A DNA stretch of 64,000 nucleotides from contig NZ_JAADJU010000001.1 of NCBI RefSeq assembly GCF_012933545.1, forward strand, positions 620,001-684,000, in the 5' to 3' direction. A model generated the notes under the pieces. It did not search any database. It saw only the letters and a program-made list of their open reading frames with translations, and was not told where the DNA came from. A program made the position numbers and the translations under genes. This document shows, in pieces, positions 18,924 through 26,884 of this stretch (positions are counted from its first letter, which is position 1; every line of letters begins with the position of its first letter). Origin of the DNA: Rouxiella aceris. Lineage in GTDB: Bacteria > Pseudomonadota > Gammaproteobacteria > Enterobacterales > Enterobacteriaceae.

Positions 18924-20017
18924 TGTATGTAGCCGTCAAAGGGGGCGAAAAGGCCATTGAGGCCGCCCATCAACTGCTGGCGCACCAACGCCGCGGAGAT
19001 CCGCAGGTTGCCGAGCTGGAAGCTGGGCAAATTGAGCAACAGCTGGGCCTGGCAGTGGATCGGGTGATGAGCGAAGGGGGAGTTTACGATCCCCAGTTAG
19101 CCGCGCTGGCGATCAAACAAGCATCCGGGGATCTGGTGGAAGCGATCTTCCTGCTGCGCGCCTATCGCACCACGCTGCCCCGCCTTGCGATCAGTCAGCC
19201 GCTAAACACTGCCGCTATGCGCCTTGAACGCCGGATCTCGGCAATTTATAAGGATCTTCCCGGCGGTCAGGTACTGGGCCCGACCTATGACTATACCCAC
19301 CGCCTGCTGGACTTTGCGCTATTGGCCGAAGGGTTGCCGCCACAGGCCCCGAGAGCCAATGAAACACTGCCGGAAGATTGCCGCCACGTTTTTGACCTGC
19401 TGACGCAACAGCAACTGGCGGTAGCGGAAGAAGATGACGGCAGTGAACCGGACGATATCACCCGCACGCCACCGGTTTACCCGGCTTCCCGCGCGGCACG
19501 CTTGCAACAGTTGGTGCGCGGTGACGAAGGCTTTTTGCTGTCGCTGAGCTATTCCAGCCAGCGCGGCTATGGCCGTAACCACCCTTTTGCCGGCGAAATT
19601 CGTACTGGCTGGCTGACGGTGGAGATCGTGCCGCCAGAGCTGGGCTTTGCCATTGATATTGGCGAGATCCTGCTGACCGAATGTGAAATGGTTAACGGCT
19701 TTGTCACCCCGGCCGATAAACCCGCGCATTTTACCCGCGGCTATGGCCTGGTCTTTGGTCGCGCCGAGCGTAAAGCCATGTCGATGTCGCTGGTGGATCG
19801 CTCGCTGCAAAGTGGCGACTACCAGGAACAGGTCAGCAGCCCGGCGCAGGACGAAGAGTTTGTGCTGTCCCACGCCGATAACGTCGAGGCCGCCGGTTTT
19901 GTTTCGCACCTGAAACTGCCCCACTACGTCGATTTCCAGGCCGAACTGGAGCTGTTGCAGCGCTTACGCAAACAACATGCCAGCGCCGCGCACAAGGATC
20001 CTGCCGATGAAAAATAA
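18923..20017 (+). CDS. phnI: C-P lyase core subunit PhnI
   Basis: PhnI (364 aa; E. coli 354) supplies the nucleosidase activity that removes adenine from ATP during phosphonate activation. The start MYVAVKGGEKAI and the DDITRTPPVYP and GYGRNHPFAGEIR segments are well conserved. ATG 18923 overlaps the phnH stop by one base; the frame is also open from 18917, but homologues begin MYVAVK. The 3' end overlaps phnJ by 11 bp. Confidence 0.95.
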   Translation: MYVAVKGGEKAIEAAHQLLAHQRRGDPQVAELEAGQIEQQLGLAVDRVMSEGGVYDPQLAALAIKQASGDLVEAIFLLRAYRTTLPRLAISQPLNTAAMRLERRISAIYKDLPGGQVLGPTYDYTHRLLDFALLAEGLPPQAPRANETLPEDCRHVFDLLTQQQLAVAEEDDGSEPDDITRTPPVYPASRAARLQQLVRGDEGFLLSLSYSSQRGYGRNHPFAGEIRTGWLTVEIVPPELGFAIDIGEILLTECEMVNGFVTPADKPAHFTRGYGLVFGRAERKAMSMSLVDRSLQSGDYQEQVSSPAQDEEFVLSHADNVEAAGFVSHLKLPHYVDFQAELELLQRLRKQHASAAHKDPADEK

Positions 20018-20885
20018 TCACCCCATTACCGCCGCCGGCTACAACGCCGGTTATCTGGATGAACAAACCAAACGCATGATCCGCCGGGCGATCCTTAAAG
20101 CCGTGGCGATCCCCGGTTATCAGGTGCCCTTTGCCGGACGTGAAATGCCCATGCCCTATGGCTGGGGCACCGGCGGTATTCAGATCACCGCCAGCGTGAT
20201 CGGTGAGGACGATGTGCTAAAGGTTATCGATCAGGGGGCAGACGATACCACCAATGCGGTGTCGATCCGTCGCTTCTTCAAAGCGGTGACCGGGGCCGCC
20301 ACCACCGAAAAAACCCGCGATGCCACGCTGATCCAGACCCGTCACCGCATTCCCGAAACGCCGTTAACAGAAGATCAGATCCTGATTTTCCAGGTGCCGA
20401 TCCCCGAACCGCTGCGCTTTATTGAACCACGGGAAACGGAAACGCGAAAAATGCATGCACTGGAAGAGTACGGCGTGATGCAGGTAAAACTTTATGAGGA
20501 TATCGCCCGCTTTGGTCATATCGCCACCACCTATGCCTATCCGGTAAAGGTCAACGATCGTTATGTGATGGATCCTTCACCGATCCCCAAATTCGATAAT
20601 CCCAAGATGCATATGATGCCGGCGTTACAACTGTTTGGTGCCGGTCGTGAAAAACGTATCTATGCGCTACCGCCGTTTTGCAAAGTCGAAAGCCTCGACT
20701 TCGAAGATCATCCCTTTAGCGTGCAACAGTGGGATCAACCCTGCGCCATCTGCGGATCGCACAACAGCTATCTCGATGAAGTGGTGCTCGACGATCTCGG
20801 CAACCGCATGTTTGTTTGCTCCGATACCGACTACTGCGCCGAGCAGCTTGACGCCGCTCCCCGCCAAGAGGCCAATCATCCATGA
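20007..20885 (+). CDS. phnJ: Carbon-phosphorus lyase PhnJ (radical SAM)
   Basis: PhnJ (292 aa) breaks the C-P bond of 5-phosphoribosyl-1-phosphonate by radical SAM chemistry, giving the ribose cyclic phosphate and an alkane such as methane. Cys246, Cys249, Cys271 and Cys277 correspond to the four E. coli cysteines 241/244/266/272 that hold the 4Fe-4S cluster and carry the thiyl radical. Conservation is very high (PGYQVPF, PMPYGWGTGGIQ). ATG 20007 lies inside the end of phnI behind AAGGAT. The stop overlaps phnK. Confidence 0.97.
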   Translation: MKNNHPITAAGYNAGYLDEQTKRMIRRAILKAVAIPGYQVPFAGREMPMPYGWGTGGIQITASVIGEDDVLKVIDQGADDTTNAVSIRRFFKAVTGAATTEKTRDATLIQTRHRIPETPLTEDQILIFQVPIPEPLRFIEPRETETRKMHALEEYGVMQVKLYEDIARFGHIATTYAYPVKVNDRYVMDPSPIPKFDNPKMHMMPALQLFGAGREKRIYALPPFCKVESLDFEDHPFSVQQWDQPCAICGSHNSYLDEVVLDDLGNRMFVCSDTDYCAEQLDAAPRQEANHP

Positions 20886-21670
20886 ATTCGCGCAATGCTT
20901 CTGCTCCTCCCCTGCTTTCGGTTGAGAACCTCACTCACCTCTATGCCCCCGGCAAAGGTTTTAGCGATGTGTCGTTTCAGCTTTATCCCGGTGAAGTCCT
21001 GGGTATTGTTGGCGAATCCGGCTCGGGGAAAACCACGCTGCTCCAGGCAATCTCCGCACGCCTGTCACCGCAGCAGGGTCGGGTGATCTACAACAACGGT
21101 ATCCAGCCGGCGCAGTCGCTGTATCAAATGCCGGAAAGCGATCGCCGTCGCCTGCTGCGCACCGACTGGGGTGTGGTTCATCAGCATCCGATGGACGGTT
21201 TGCGCCGTCAGGTCTCGGCCGGTGGCAATATCGGCGAACGCCTGATGGCCATTGGCGAACGCAACTACGGTCATATCCGCCAGCAGGCCAGTCAGTGGCT
21301 GCAAGATGTCGAGATCCCGGTTTCGCGACTCGACGATCTGCCCACCACCTTCTCCGGCGGTATGCAGCAGCGGTTACAAATCGCCCGCAATCTGGTCACC
21401 CATCCGCGTCTGGTATTTATGGATGAACCAACCGGCGGGTTGGATGTGTCGGTGCAGGCACGTCTGTTGGATCTGCTGCGCACTCTGGTGGTGGAAATGC
21501 AGCTGGCGGTGGTGATTGTTACCCACGATCTCGGCGTCGCCCGTCTGTTAGCTCACCGTTTACTGGTGATGAAACAGGGCCAGGTGGTGGAAAGTGGTCT
21601 GACGGATCGGGTGCTGGACGATCCGCATCATCCTTATACCCAACTGCTCGTTTCATCCGTTTTGTCCTGA
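20882..21670 (+). CDS. phnK: C-P lyase ABC-type ATPase PhnK
   Basis: PhnK (262 aa) is an ABC nucleotide-binding protein that docks on the C-P lyase core complex and drives its conformational cycle; it is not a transporter subunit. Walker A GESGSGKTT is at 44-52, the signature SGGMQQR and Walker B LVFMDEPTGGLD follow. The start overlaps the phnJ stop (ATGA). phnL follows after 9 bp. Confidence 0.94.
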   Translation: MNSRNASAPPLLSVENLTHLYAPGKGFSDVSFQLYPGEVLGIVGESGSGKTTLLQAISARLSPQQGRVIYNNGIQPAQSLYQMPESDRRRLLRTDWGVVHQHPMDGLRRQVSAGGNIGERLMAIGERNYGHIRQQASQWLQDVEIPVSRLDDLPTTFSGGMQQRLQIARNLVTHPRLVFMDEPTGGLDVSVQARLLDLLRTLVVEMQLAVVIVTHDLGVARLLAHRLLVMKQGQVVESGLTDRVLDDPHHPYTQLLVSSVLS

Positions 21671-21679
21671 GATCCCTAC

Positions 21680-22405
21680 ATGAGTGATAAATCAATGACA
21701 GCCAGACTCCGGGTCGAAAAACTGAGTAAAACCTTTGTATTGCATAACCAGCAGGGAACCAGGCTACCGGTATTTAACGATGCCAACCTGGAGGTCAACG
21801 CCGGGGAGTGCGTGGTGCTGCACGGCCACTCCGGCAGCGGCAAGTCAACGCTATTACGTTCGCTATACGGCAATTATCTGCCGGACAGTGGCCAGATCTG
21901 GGTCTGGCATCAGCAGCAATGGCTGGATATGGTCAGCGCACCGGCGCGCGCCGTTCTTGACGTACGCCGCCACAGCGTAGGCTGGGTCAGCCAGTTTTTA
22001 CGGGTGATCCCGCGTATCAGCGCACTTAATCTGGTGATGCAACCGCTGGTTGAACTGGGTATCGATAAAGCCCAGGCGCAGCAACGTGCCAGCGAGCTGC
22101 TACAGCATCTCAACGTACCGGAACGCCTGTGGTCATTGGCACCGTCCACGTTCTCCGGCGGCGAGCAGCAACGCGTCAATATCGCCCGCGGCTTTATTGT
22201 CGATTATCCAATTCTATTGCTTGATGAACCGACCGCCTCCCTCGACGCCACCAACCGTGCCGCAGTCGTCACCCTGATTGAGCAAGCCAAGGCTCGGGGG
22301 GCTGCCGTGGTCGGCATATTCCATGATCAAGATGTGCGACAACGGGTGGCAGATCGCCTGTACCTGATGACCCCGGAAACAGCTGATGCGGAGAATTTGG
22401 CATGA
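21680..22405 (+). CDS. phnL: C-P lyase ABC-type ATPase PhnL
   Basis: PhnL (241 aa) is the second ABC ATPase of the C-P lyase system and is needed with PhnG, PhnH and PhnI to make the ribose triphosphonate. Walker [10 protein letters not shown] is at 49-57, signature [14 protein letters not shown] and Walker [13 protein letters not shown] follow. The start gives about ten more N-terminal residues than E. coli PhnL. The 3' end overlaps phnM by four bases (ATGA). Confidence 0.94.
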   Translation: MSDKSMTARLRVEKLSKTFVLHNQQGTRLPVFNDANLEVNAGECVVLHGHSGSGKSTLLRSLYGNYLPDSGQIWVWHQQQWLDMVSAPARAVLDVRRHSVGWVSQFLRVIPRISALNLVMQPLVELGIDKAQAQQRASELLQHLNVPERLWSLAPSTFSGGEQQRVNIARGFIVDYPILLLDEPTASLDATNRAAVVTLIEQAKARGAAVVGIFHDQDVRQRVADRLYLMTPETADAENLA

Positions 22406-23538
22406 TTATCAATAACGTCAATCTGGTATTGGCAGAAGAAACGGTCAAGGGTTCGCTGGAAATCAAAGACGGCATCATCGCCTCATTTACCGATAACCCT
22501 TCACAGTTGCCGCAGGCGCTGGATGCCGAAGGCGGTTGGTTAATGCCTGGATTTATCGAACTCCATACCGACAATCTGGATAAGTTTTTTACCCCGCGGC
22601 CGAAAGTTGACTGGCCTTCCCATTCGGCCATGAGCAGTCATGATGCGCTGATGGTGGCCAGTGGCATTACTACGGTGCTGGATGCCGTTGCCGTCGGGGA
22701 CGTGCGCGACGGCGGTCATCGTCTGGAAAATCTGCAAAAAATGATCGATGCGGTGATCAACAGCCAACAGGCCGGGCTTAACCGCGCCGAGCATCGTCTG
22801 CACTTGCGCTGTGAGTTACCCCATGAGTCGACGCTGCCGCTGTTTGAACAGCTGATGCATAAACCGGGATTGTCGCTGGTTTCGCTGATGGACCACTCGC
22901 CAGGGCAGCGCCAGTTCGCCACCCCGCAGAAGTATCGCGAATATTATCAGGGAAAATATCAGATGAATGATCAGGAAATGGAGCTATTTCAGGCGTCGCA
23001 GATCGCCAACTCACGCCGCTGGGCACAGCCAAATCGTCAGGCCATTGCCGCCCACTGTCGCGAGCTGGGCATTGCGCTGGCCAGCCACGATGATGCCACT
23101 GCCGATCACGTCAGTGAATCCAAAGCGCTGGGCAGCGTGATTGCCGAATTCCCGACCACCGAAGACGCGGCCCGCGCTTCCCATGCGCACGGTCTGCAAG
23201 TATTGATGGGCGCGCCCAATATTGTGCGCGGCGGCTCGCATTCCGGCAATGTGGCAGCGAAACATCTGGCTTCGCTGGGGTTACTGGATATTTTATCTTC
23301 CGATTATTACCCTGCCAGCCTGATGGACTCGGTATTTCGCATTGCCATGGATGACAACAACGCCTTCAGCCTGTCGCAGGCGGTGGCGCTGGTTACACGC
23401 AATCCGGCAAGCGCACTGGGACTGAGCGACCGGGGGATGATTGCCGAAGGTAAACGTGCCGATCTGGTGCTGGCGCGCGCACACGACCATCATCACTATG
23501 TGCAAAACGTCTGGCGTCAGGGGATACAGGTGTTCTGA
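22402..23538 (+). CDS. phnM: RPnTP hydrolase PhnM (amidohydrolase)
   Basis: PhnM (378 aa) removes pyrophosphate from alkylphosphonate ribose triphosphate to give the PhnJ substrate. It is an amidohydrolase-superfamily barrel: metal-binding [12 protein letters not shown] with His55 and Asp57 at the end of strand 1, and SHDDAT and SDYYPASL later. Length equals that of E. coli PhnM (378). It overlaps phnL upstream and shares its last base with the phnN start. Confidence 0.95.
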   Translation: MIINNVNLVLAEETVKGSLEIKDGIIASFTDNPSQLPQALDAEGGWLMPGFIELHTDNLDKFFTPRPKVDWPSHSAMSSHDALMVASGITTVLDAVAVGDVRDGGHRLENLQKMIDAVINSQQAGLNRAEHRLHLRCELPHESTLPLFEQLMHKPGLSLVSLMDHSPGQRQFATPQKYREYYQGKYQMNDQEMELFQASQIANSRRWAQPNRQAIAAHCRELGIALASHDDATADHVSESKALGSVIAEFPTTEDAARASHAHGLQVLMGAPNIVRGGSHSGNVAAKHLASLGLLDILSSDYYPASLMDSVFRIAMDDNNAFSLSQAVALVTRNPASALGLSDRGMIAEGKRADLVLARAHDHHHYVQNVWRQGIQVF

Positions 23539-24125
23539 TGACCCAGTTAGTCTATCTGATGGGCCCATCGGGTTCAGGCAAAGACAGCCTGCTTGATGCG
23601 CTACGTGATACCTCGCCACCAGGATTACTGGTGGCTCATCGCTATATTACCCGCCCGGCCAATGCCGGCGCGGAAAACCATATCGCCCTCAGTCTGCAGG
23701 AGTTTCAGCAGCGAAAAGCACGCCAGCTTTTCGCTCTCGACTGGCAGGCGCATCAAACCCATTATGCCCTCGGCATCGAAATTGATCTGTGGATGCAGCA
23801 GGGATTTACGGTGATTGTCAACGGCTCCCGCGCCTATTTACCTGTCGCCTCTGCCCGCTATCGCCAGGCGCTGTTGCCGGTTTGTCTGCATGTCTCCGGC
23901 GAGGTGCTTTCCCGGCGGCTAACGGCCAGAGGACGGGAAAGCACCGAGCAGATCGCCTTGCGTTTACAGCGCGCCGCCGACTATCAGCATACTTTGCCGT
24001 CAGACTGCTATCGCCTGAATAATGACGGTCATTTAGCGCATACGCTGGCCGAATTGCTGATGCTACTTGGCATCCGGTCAGCGCAGGCACAACCTCTCTC
24101 TTGCCCACAGGACACCCCTTTATGA
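23538..24125 (+). CDS. phnN: Ribose 1,5-bisphosphokinase PhnN
   Basis: PhnN (195 aa) phosphorylates ribose 1,5-bisphosphate to PRPP, feeding the phosphonate-derived sugar into nucleotide synthesis. The P-loop GPSGSGKDS is at 9-17, and HRYITRPANAGAENH resembles guanylate-kinase-like substrate loops. It starts at the last base of phnM and overlaps the next gene by four bases. PhnP, which makes its substrate, is not present in the window. Confidence 0.93.
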   Translation: MTQLVYLMGPSGSGKDSLLDALRDTSPPGLLVAHRYITRPANAGAENHIALSLQEFQQRKARQLFALDWQAHQTHYALGIEIDLWMQQGFTVIVNGSRAYLPVASARYRQALLPVCLHVSGEVLSRRLTARGRESTEQIALRLQRAADYQHTLPSDCYRLNNDGHLAHTLAELLMLLGIRSAQAQPLSCPQDTPL

Positions 24126-24736
24126 CAGCTGTCTATCCGCCACAAAGTGAACCCAGGGTTGGTCAAAACGTCGTGCTTAAACAGACCACGCTGGGTCAGT
24201 ACGTCCATATCTGTGATGATGCGATCTTTGAAGAGGTCAGCATCGACGATTACTCTTATACCGCCGGACATAATCAGATCCACTACGCCAGTATTGGCAA
24301 GTTTGTCTCCATTGCCACCTATGTGCGCATCAATCCCGGCAACCATCCGACTTACCAGCGCATTGCCCAGCACCATTTTACCTACCGCAGTTCTGCCTAT
24401 GACTTAGGCGACGACGATAATAATTTTTTTAACTGGCGACGCGAGCATGCTGTCAGCATTGGTCACGATGTCTGGATTGGTCATAACGCGGTGATTATGC
24501 CCGGGGTAACTATCGGCAATGGTGCAGTGATTGGTTCTGCGGCGGTGGTCACCAAAGACGTGGAGCCTTATGCGATTATGGCGGGCGTCGCCGCGAAAAA
24601 GATCGGCATGCGTTTTGATGATGCGTTGATCGCCAGGATCGAGCGCAGTCAGTGGTGGCACTGGGATCATCAAACGCTGCAGGAAAGAATGCCGGAGTTC
24701 AGGGATCGGGATCTTTTTGTTGAAAAGTATCTGTAA
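24122..24736 (+). CDS. Phosphonate-operon hexapeptide transferase (DapH/LpxA fold)
   Basis: The 204-residue protein is a left-handed beta-helix acyltransferase of the type often found at the end of phn operons (phn_thr family). Hexapeptide repeats are clear in SIGHDVWIGHNAVIMPGV and TIGNGAVIGSAAVV. The acceptor is unknown; acetylation of an aminophosphonate is a guess only. ATG 24122 overlaps the phnN stop (ATGA) and is preferred to the in-frame TTG at 24101. The operon ends here. Confidence 0.85.
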   Translation: MTAVYPPQSEPRVGQNVVLKQTTLGQYVHICDDAIFEEVSIDDYSYTAGHNQIHYASIGKFVSIATYVRINPGNHPTYQRIAQHHFTYRSSAYDLGDDDNNFFNWRREHAVSIGHDVWIGHNAVIMPGVTIGNGAVIGSAAVVTKDVEPYAIMAGVAAKKIGMRFDDALIARIERSQWWHWDHQTLQERMPEFRDRDLFVEKYL

Positions 24737-24779
24737 GGGAAATTTTGGTTTTTTAGCTTTAACCATAGCATAGGGGGGG

Positions 24780-24798
24780 CCATTTTTTAGAAAAATGG
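24780..24798 (+). terminator. A/T hairpin after the phn operon
   Basis: CCATTTTT-TAG-AAAAATGG forms an 8-bp stem 44 bp after the last phn stop codon. Runs of seven Gs flank it on both sides and TTTTT follows. It is a weak terminator candidate; the G-runs are odd in their own right. Confidence 0.4.
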
Positions 24799-24860
24799 GG
24801 GGGAGTTTTTAATTGCAAATTTTCTTTTAACTTCAAGGTCAACTGCATTCGCTACGCTCA

Positions 24861-25009
24861 CTGGGCGGCGGCCCAGACCGCCTCAAGGGTGCACCAGGGC
24901 CTGCACCCTTGAGAATCCCGGGCCCTGTCCAAATTGATATGTGTCGTGCCCTCGGTTCGAGTTCTTTCCAGTGACCCCTGCGCGTGGCCTAAACCACGCC
25001 GCTTCGCGG
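24861..25009. repeat. Cluster of four perfect hairpins in GC-rich non-coding DNA
   Basis: Four perfect inverted repeats follow each other: CTGGGC/GCCCAG (24861-24876, GGCG loop), CTCAAGGGTGCA/TGCACCCTTGAG (24882-24913, 12-bp stem, 8-base loop), GCGTGG/CCACGC (24982-24999) and CCGC-TTC-GCGG (24999-25009). Base composition is far richer in GC than the adjoining AT-rich DNA. No credible ORF covers it. It could be a mosaic of intergenic palindromic repeats or a structured RNA. Confidence 0.6.
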
Positions 25010-25134
25010 TCCTCTCGCTTGGTTTCGTGCCAACGGTAAGGCTGTTGTCACTCAACGCTGCGCTCGACGTAGGTTTTGAATCGGCCAGGAAACATTTACG
25101 GCAAAACCGGCAACATTAAAGGTCAACGGCGAAA

Positions 25135-25206
25135 GACAAAAAGACAAAAAGACAAAAAGACAAAAAGACAAAAAGACAAAAAGACAAAAAGACAAAAAGA
25201 CAAAAA
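25135..25206. repeat. Octanucleotide tandem repeat (GACAAAAA), nine copies
   Basis: Nine perfect copies of GACAAAAA run from 25135 to 25206, followed by ATCTTTGTC, which can fold back on the last copy. The unit is not a multiple of three, so copy-number change would shift any reading frame through it. No gene is evident around it; the repeating FLSFCLFV peptide on the minus strand is only the translation of the repeat. Confidence 0.95.
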
Positions 25207-25214
25207 ATCTTTGT

Positions 25215-25512
25215 CTGAAACGGCACGACATACATAGCTTACTGGCACATTCAGAGACGGCGCCGCGCGAAGCGGAGGGAGACGTTTTTGGCTCCCGACC
25301 GAGCAAGGGGACTGCGCAGCAGCGCGGCTCGTGCCACGCTCGGAGTCACTGAAACATAGCCGGTAATAGGCAGCAGACAAATCAACAACACCAAAAGGCC
25401 CAGGATTGTTAAGGAGCGGGCCAGCGCTCCTTAACTCGGTTCGGCACAGCGGGTTAAGTGGCCACTGCAATGATAAAACCGAAACAGCTCCTCATAGCCA
25501 ATTGATTTTAAA
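25215..25512. repeat. Intergenic repeat element, copy 1
   Basis: The 298-bp unit beginning CTGAAACGGCACGAC recurs 378 bp downstream. The core 25243-25450 (208 bp) differs from copy 2 at one base only (25379 versus 25757). It contains GTTAAGGAGC/GCTCCTTAAC (25408-25435, 10-bp stem), CCGC-GCGAA-GCGG and GGGAG...CTCCC. No plausible protein is encoded on either strand. Confidence 0.92.
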
Positions 25513-25595
25513 ACCATAAATTGACACTTAAGCCTAACCGAAACAATTCCGCTAAAGCCAATTAGTTTTAAAACAGAAAATTGCCATTTAAGCTG
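25477..25595. repeat. Tandem pair of ~60-bp AT-rich units
   Basis: Two units (25477-25535 and 25536-25595) both run AACCGAAACA...GCCAATT...TTTTAAAAC...TTAAGC with scattered differences. They fill the gap between copies 1 and 2 of the larger element and appear to be a diverged partial duplication of its tail. Confidence 0.65.
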
Positions 25596-25890
25596 AAACG
25601 GCACGACGTACATAGCTAGTTGGCACATTCAGAGACGGCGCCGCGCGAAGCGGAGGGAGACGTTTTTGGCTCCCGACCGAGCAAGGGGACTGCGCAGCAG
25701 CGCGGCTCGTGCCACGCTCGGAGTCACTGAAACATAGCCGGTAATAGGCAGCAGACGAATCAACAACACCAAAAGGCCCAGGATTGTTAAGGAGCGGGCC
25801 AGCGCTCCTTAACTCGGTTCGGCACAGCTGGTCAAGTTGTCACAGCTATTATAAAACCGAAACAACTCCTCGGAGTTAATTGACTTTAAG
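25593..25890. repeat. Intergenic repeat element, copy 2
   Basis: Second copy of the 298-bp element, including the 10-bp stem GTTAAGGAGC/GCTCCTTAAC (25786-25813). Its tail, ending TTGACTTTAAG, contains the stop codon of yhbP (25886-25888, minus strand), so the element abuts and slightly overlaps that gene. Confidence 0.92.
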
Positions 25891-26320
25891 CCCTCCCCCA
25901 TAATAACTTCTTCCCAAACCCCAGGGTGTTATCGGTCATTTTGATCTCGTTTAAGGCAAGCTGCCAAATGGGCGCTTTCATCACCGCGGCAACAGGGAAA
26001 TGCTTGCAGTATTGTGATCGGGCGGCCTTCTCGGCTTCCCCCTCCAGCACCGTGGCCTCGCCGCTGTATTGAATGCCTTTAATCAACGCCACGGTTTTAG
26101 GCTGGGTGGTGATAGTGCCGACAACATGCGGATTTTTATGCATCAGCGTACCGTGTCGGGTCTTTAGCTCGGTCATAAAATAAAGCACCATACGATCAAC
26201 GTCAGCCACGTAAAAACAGTTGGCACTCCAGATATCACCTTCTGCCTGCGCGCACAGCGCCAATACATGGTTTTTACTTAGATAACGGCTAATAGTCTTT
26301 AGATCATCGGGATCGTTCAT
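25886..26320 (-). CDS. yhbP: UPF0306 family protein YhbP
   Basis: The 144-residue protein resembles E. coli YhbP (147 aa), a flavin-binding split-barrel-like protein of unknown function. Typical segments are [35 protein letters not shown] and [13 protein letters not shown] 26320 is chosen because AGGAG stands six bases ahead and homologues start there; the frame is open upstream to 26413. Its stop lies in the tail of repeat copy 2, and the C-terminus ends a few residues earlier than in E. coli. It is divergent from yhbQ. Confidence 0.88.
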   Translation of the reverse strand: MNDPDDLKTISRYLSKNHVLALCAQAEGDIWSANCFYVADVDRMVLYFMTELKTRHGTLMHKNPHVVGTITTQPKTVALIKGIQYSGEATVLEGEAEKAARSQYCKHFPVAAVMKAPIWQLALNEIKMTDNTLGFGKKLLWGRA

Positions 26321-26478
26321 GCCCGGCTCCTGGCAACAAATTTGCCGACATTGTAACCCGATGTCCGGCGAGTAACAGCCTGCAGTTGCCACCGGGATAC
26401 GCTTTTGCTTCACTTATGCCATCGACTGTGGGTAATCTGCAGCATTGTCAGCGACTGCCCAAAAGTAGCCTATCTATC

Positions 26479-26775
26479 GTGAACACCCAGCCTGCCGTTT
26501 CCTCCCTCTGGCATCTCTATATGCTGCGCACTCCAAGCGGCATGTTGTATACCGGCATCACCACCGATGTGATCCGCCGCCTACAGCAGCATCAAAGCGG
26601 TAAGGGGGCAAAAGCATTGCGCGGCAAAGGGGAACTGACGCTGGTATTTCATTGTCCGGCGGGCGATCGGTCGCAGGCATCAAAACTGGAATATCAGATA
26701 AAACAGTTGAGCAAGAAACAGAAAGAACAACTGGTGAATGATCGACCACAGAATATGACCGAATATTTACTGTAA
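26479..26775 (+). CDS. yhbQ: GIY-YIG nuclease-fold protein YhbQ
   Basis: A small GIY-YIG domain protein related to E. coli YhbQ (100 aa). [19 protein letters not shown] holds the two-part GIY-YIG core; [14 protein letters not shown] and [13 protein letters not shown] complete the conserved set. A DNA-structure-specific nuclease role has been proposed for the family. The frame is open from 26386, but GTG 26479 gives the family length (98 aa) and removes sequence with no counterpart; the start remains uncertain. Confidence 0.85.
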   Translation: MNTQPAVSSLWHLYMLRTPSGMLYTGITTDVIRRLQQHQSGKGAKALRGKGELTLVFHCPAGDRSQASKLEYQIKQLSKKQKEQLVNDRPQNMTEYLL

Positions 26776-26811
26776 TAGGCGGGATAACCACATAAGGTTA
26801 TTATTTAATAA

Positions 26812-26831
26812 CGGGGCGTGATTGCGCCCCG
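26812..26831. terminator. Bidirectional hairpin between yhbQ and the porin gene
   Basis: CGGGGCG-TGATTG-CGCCCCG forms a 7-bp GC stem between the convergent genes yhbQ and the OprB-type porin. It is followed by CTTTATT on the plus strand and TTATTAAATAA on the minus strand, serving both with short imperfect U-tracts. Confidence 0.6.
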
Positions 26832-26884
26832 CTTTATTAAAGCAACTCTTCGTACATTGTATCTATCTAAAGATGCAGACGATA

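Noticed and set aside
24858-25055. Short frames in the hairpin cluster
   Set aside because: They follow the high-GC palindromes, lack start signals and have no family resemblance.
25123-25470. Minus-strand frame encoding repeated FLSFCLFV
   Set aside because: The peptide repeat is only the translation of the octanucleotide array, and the rest reads through the non-coding repeat element that also occurs in copy 2 without an equivalent frame.
25135-25890. Possible CRISPR array
   Set aside because: The octamer array has no spacers, and the larger repeats are two long copies rather than short repeats with unique spacers; no cas gene is near.
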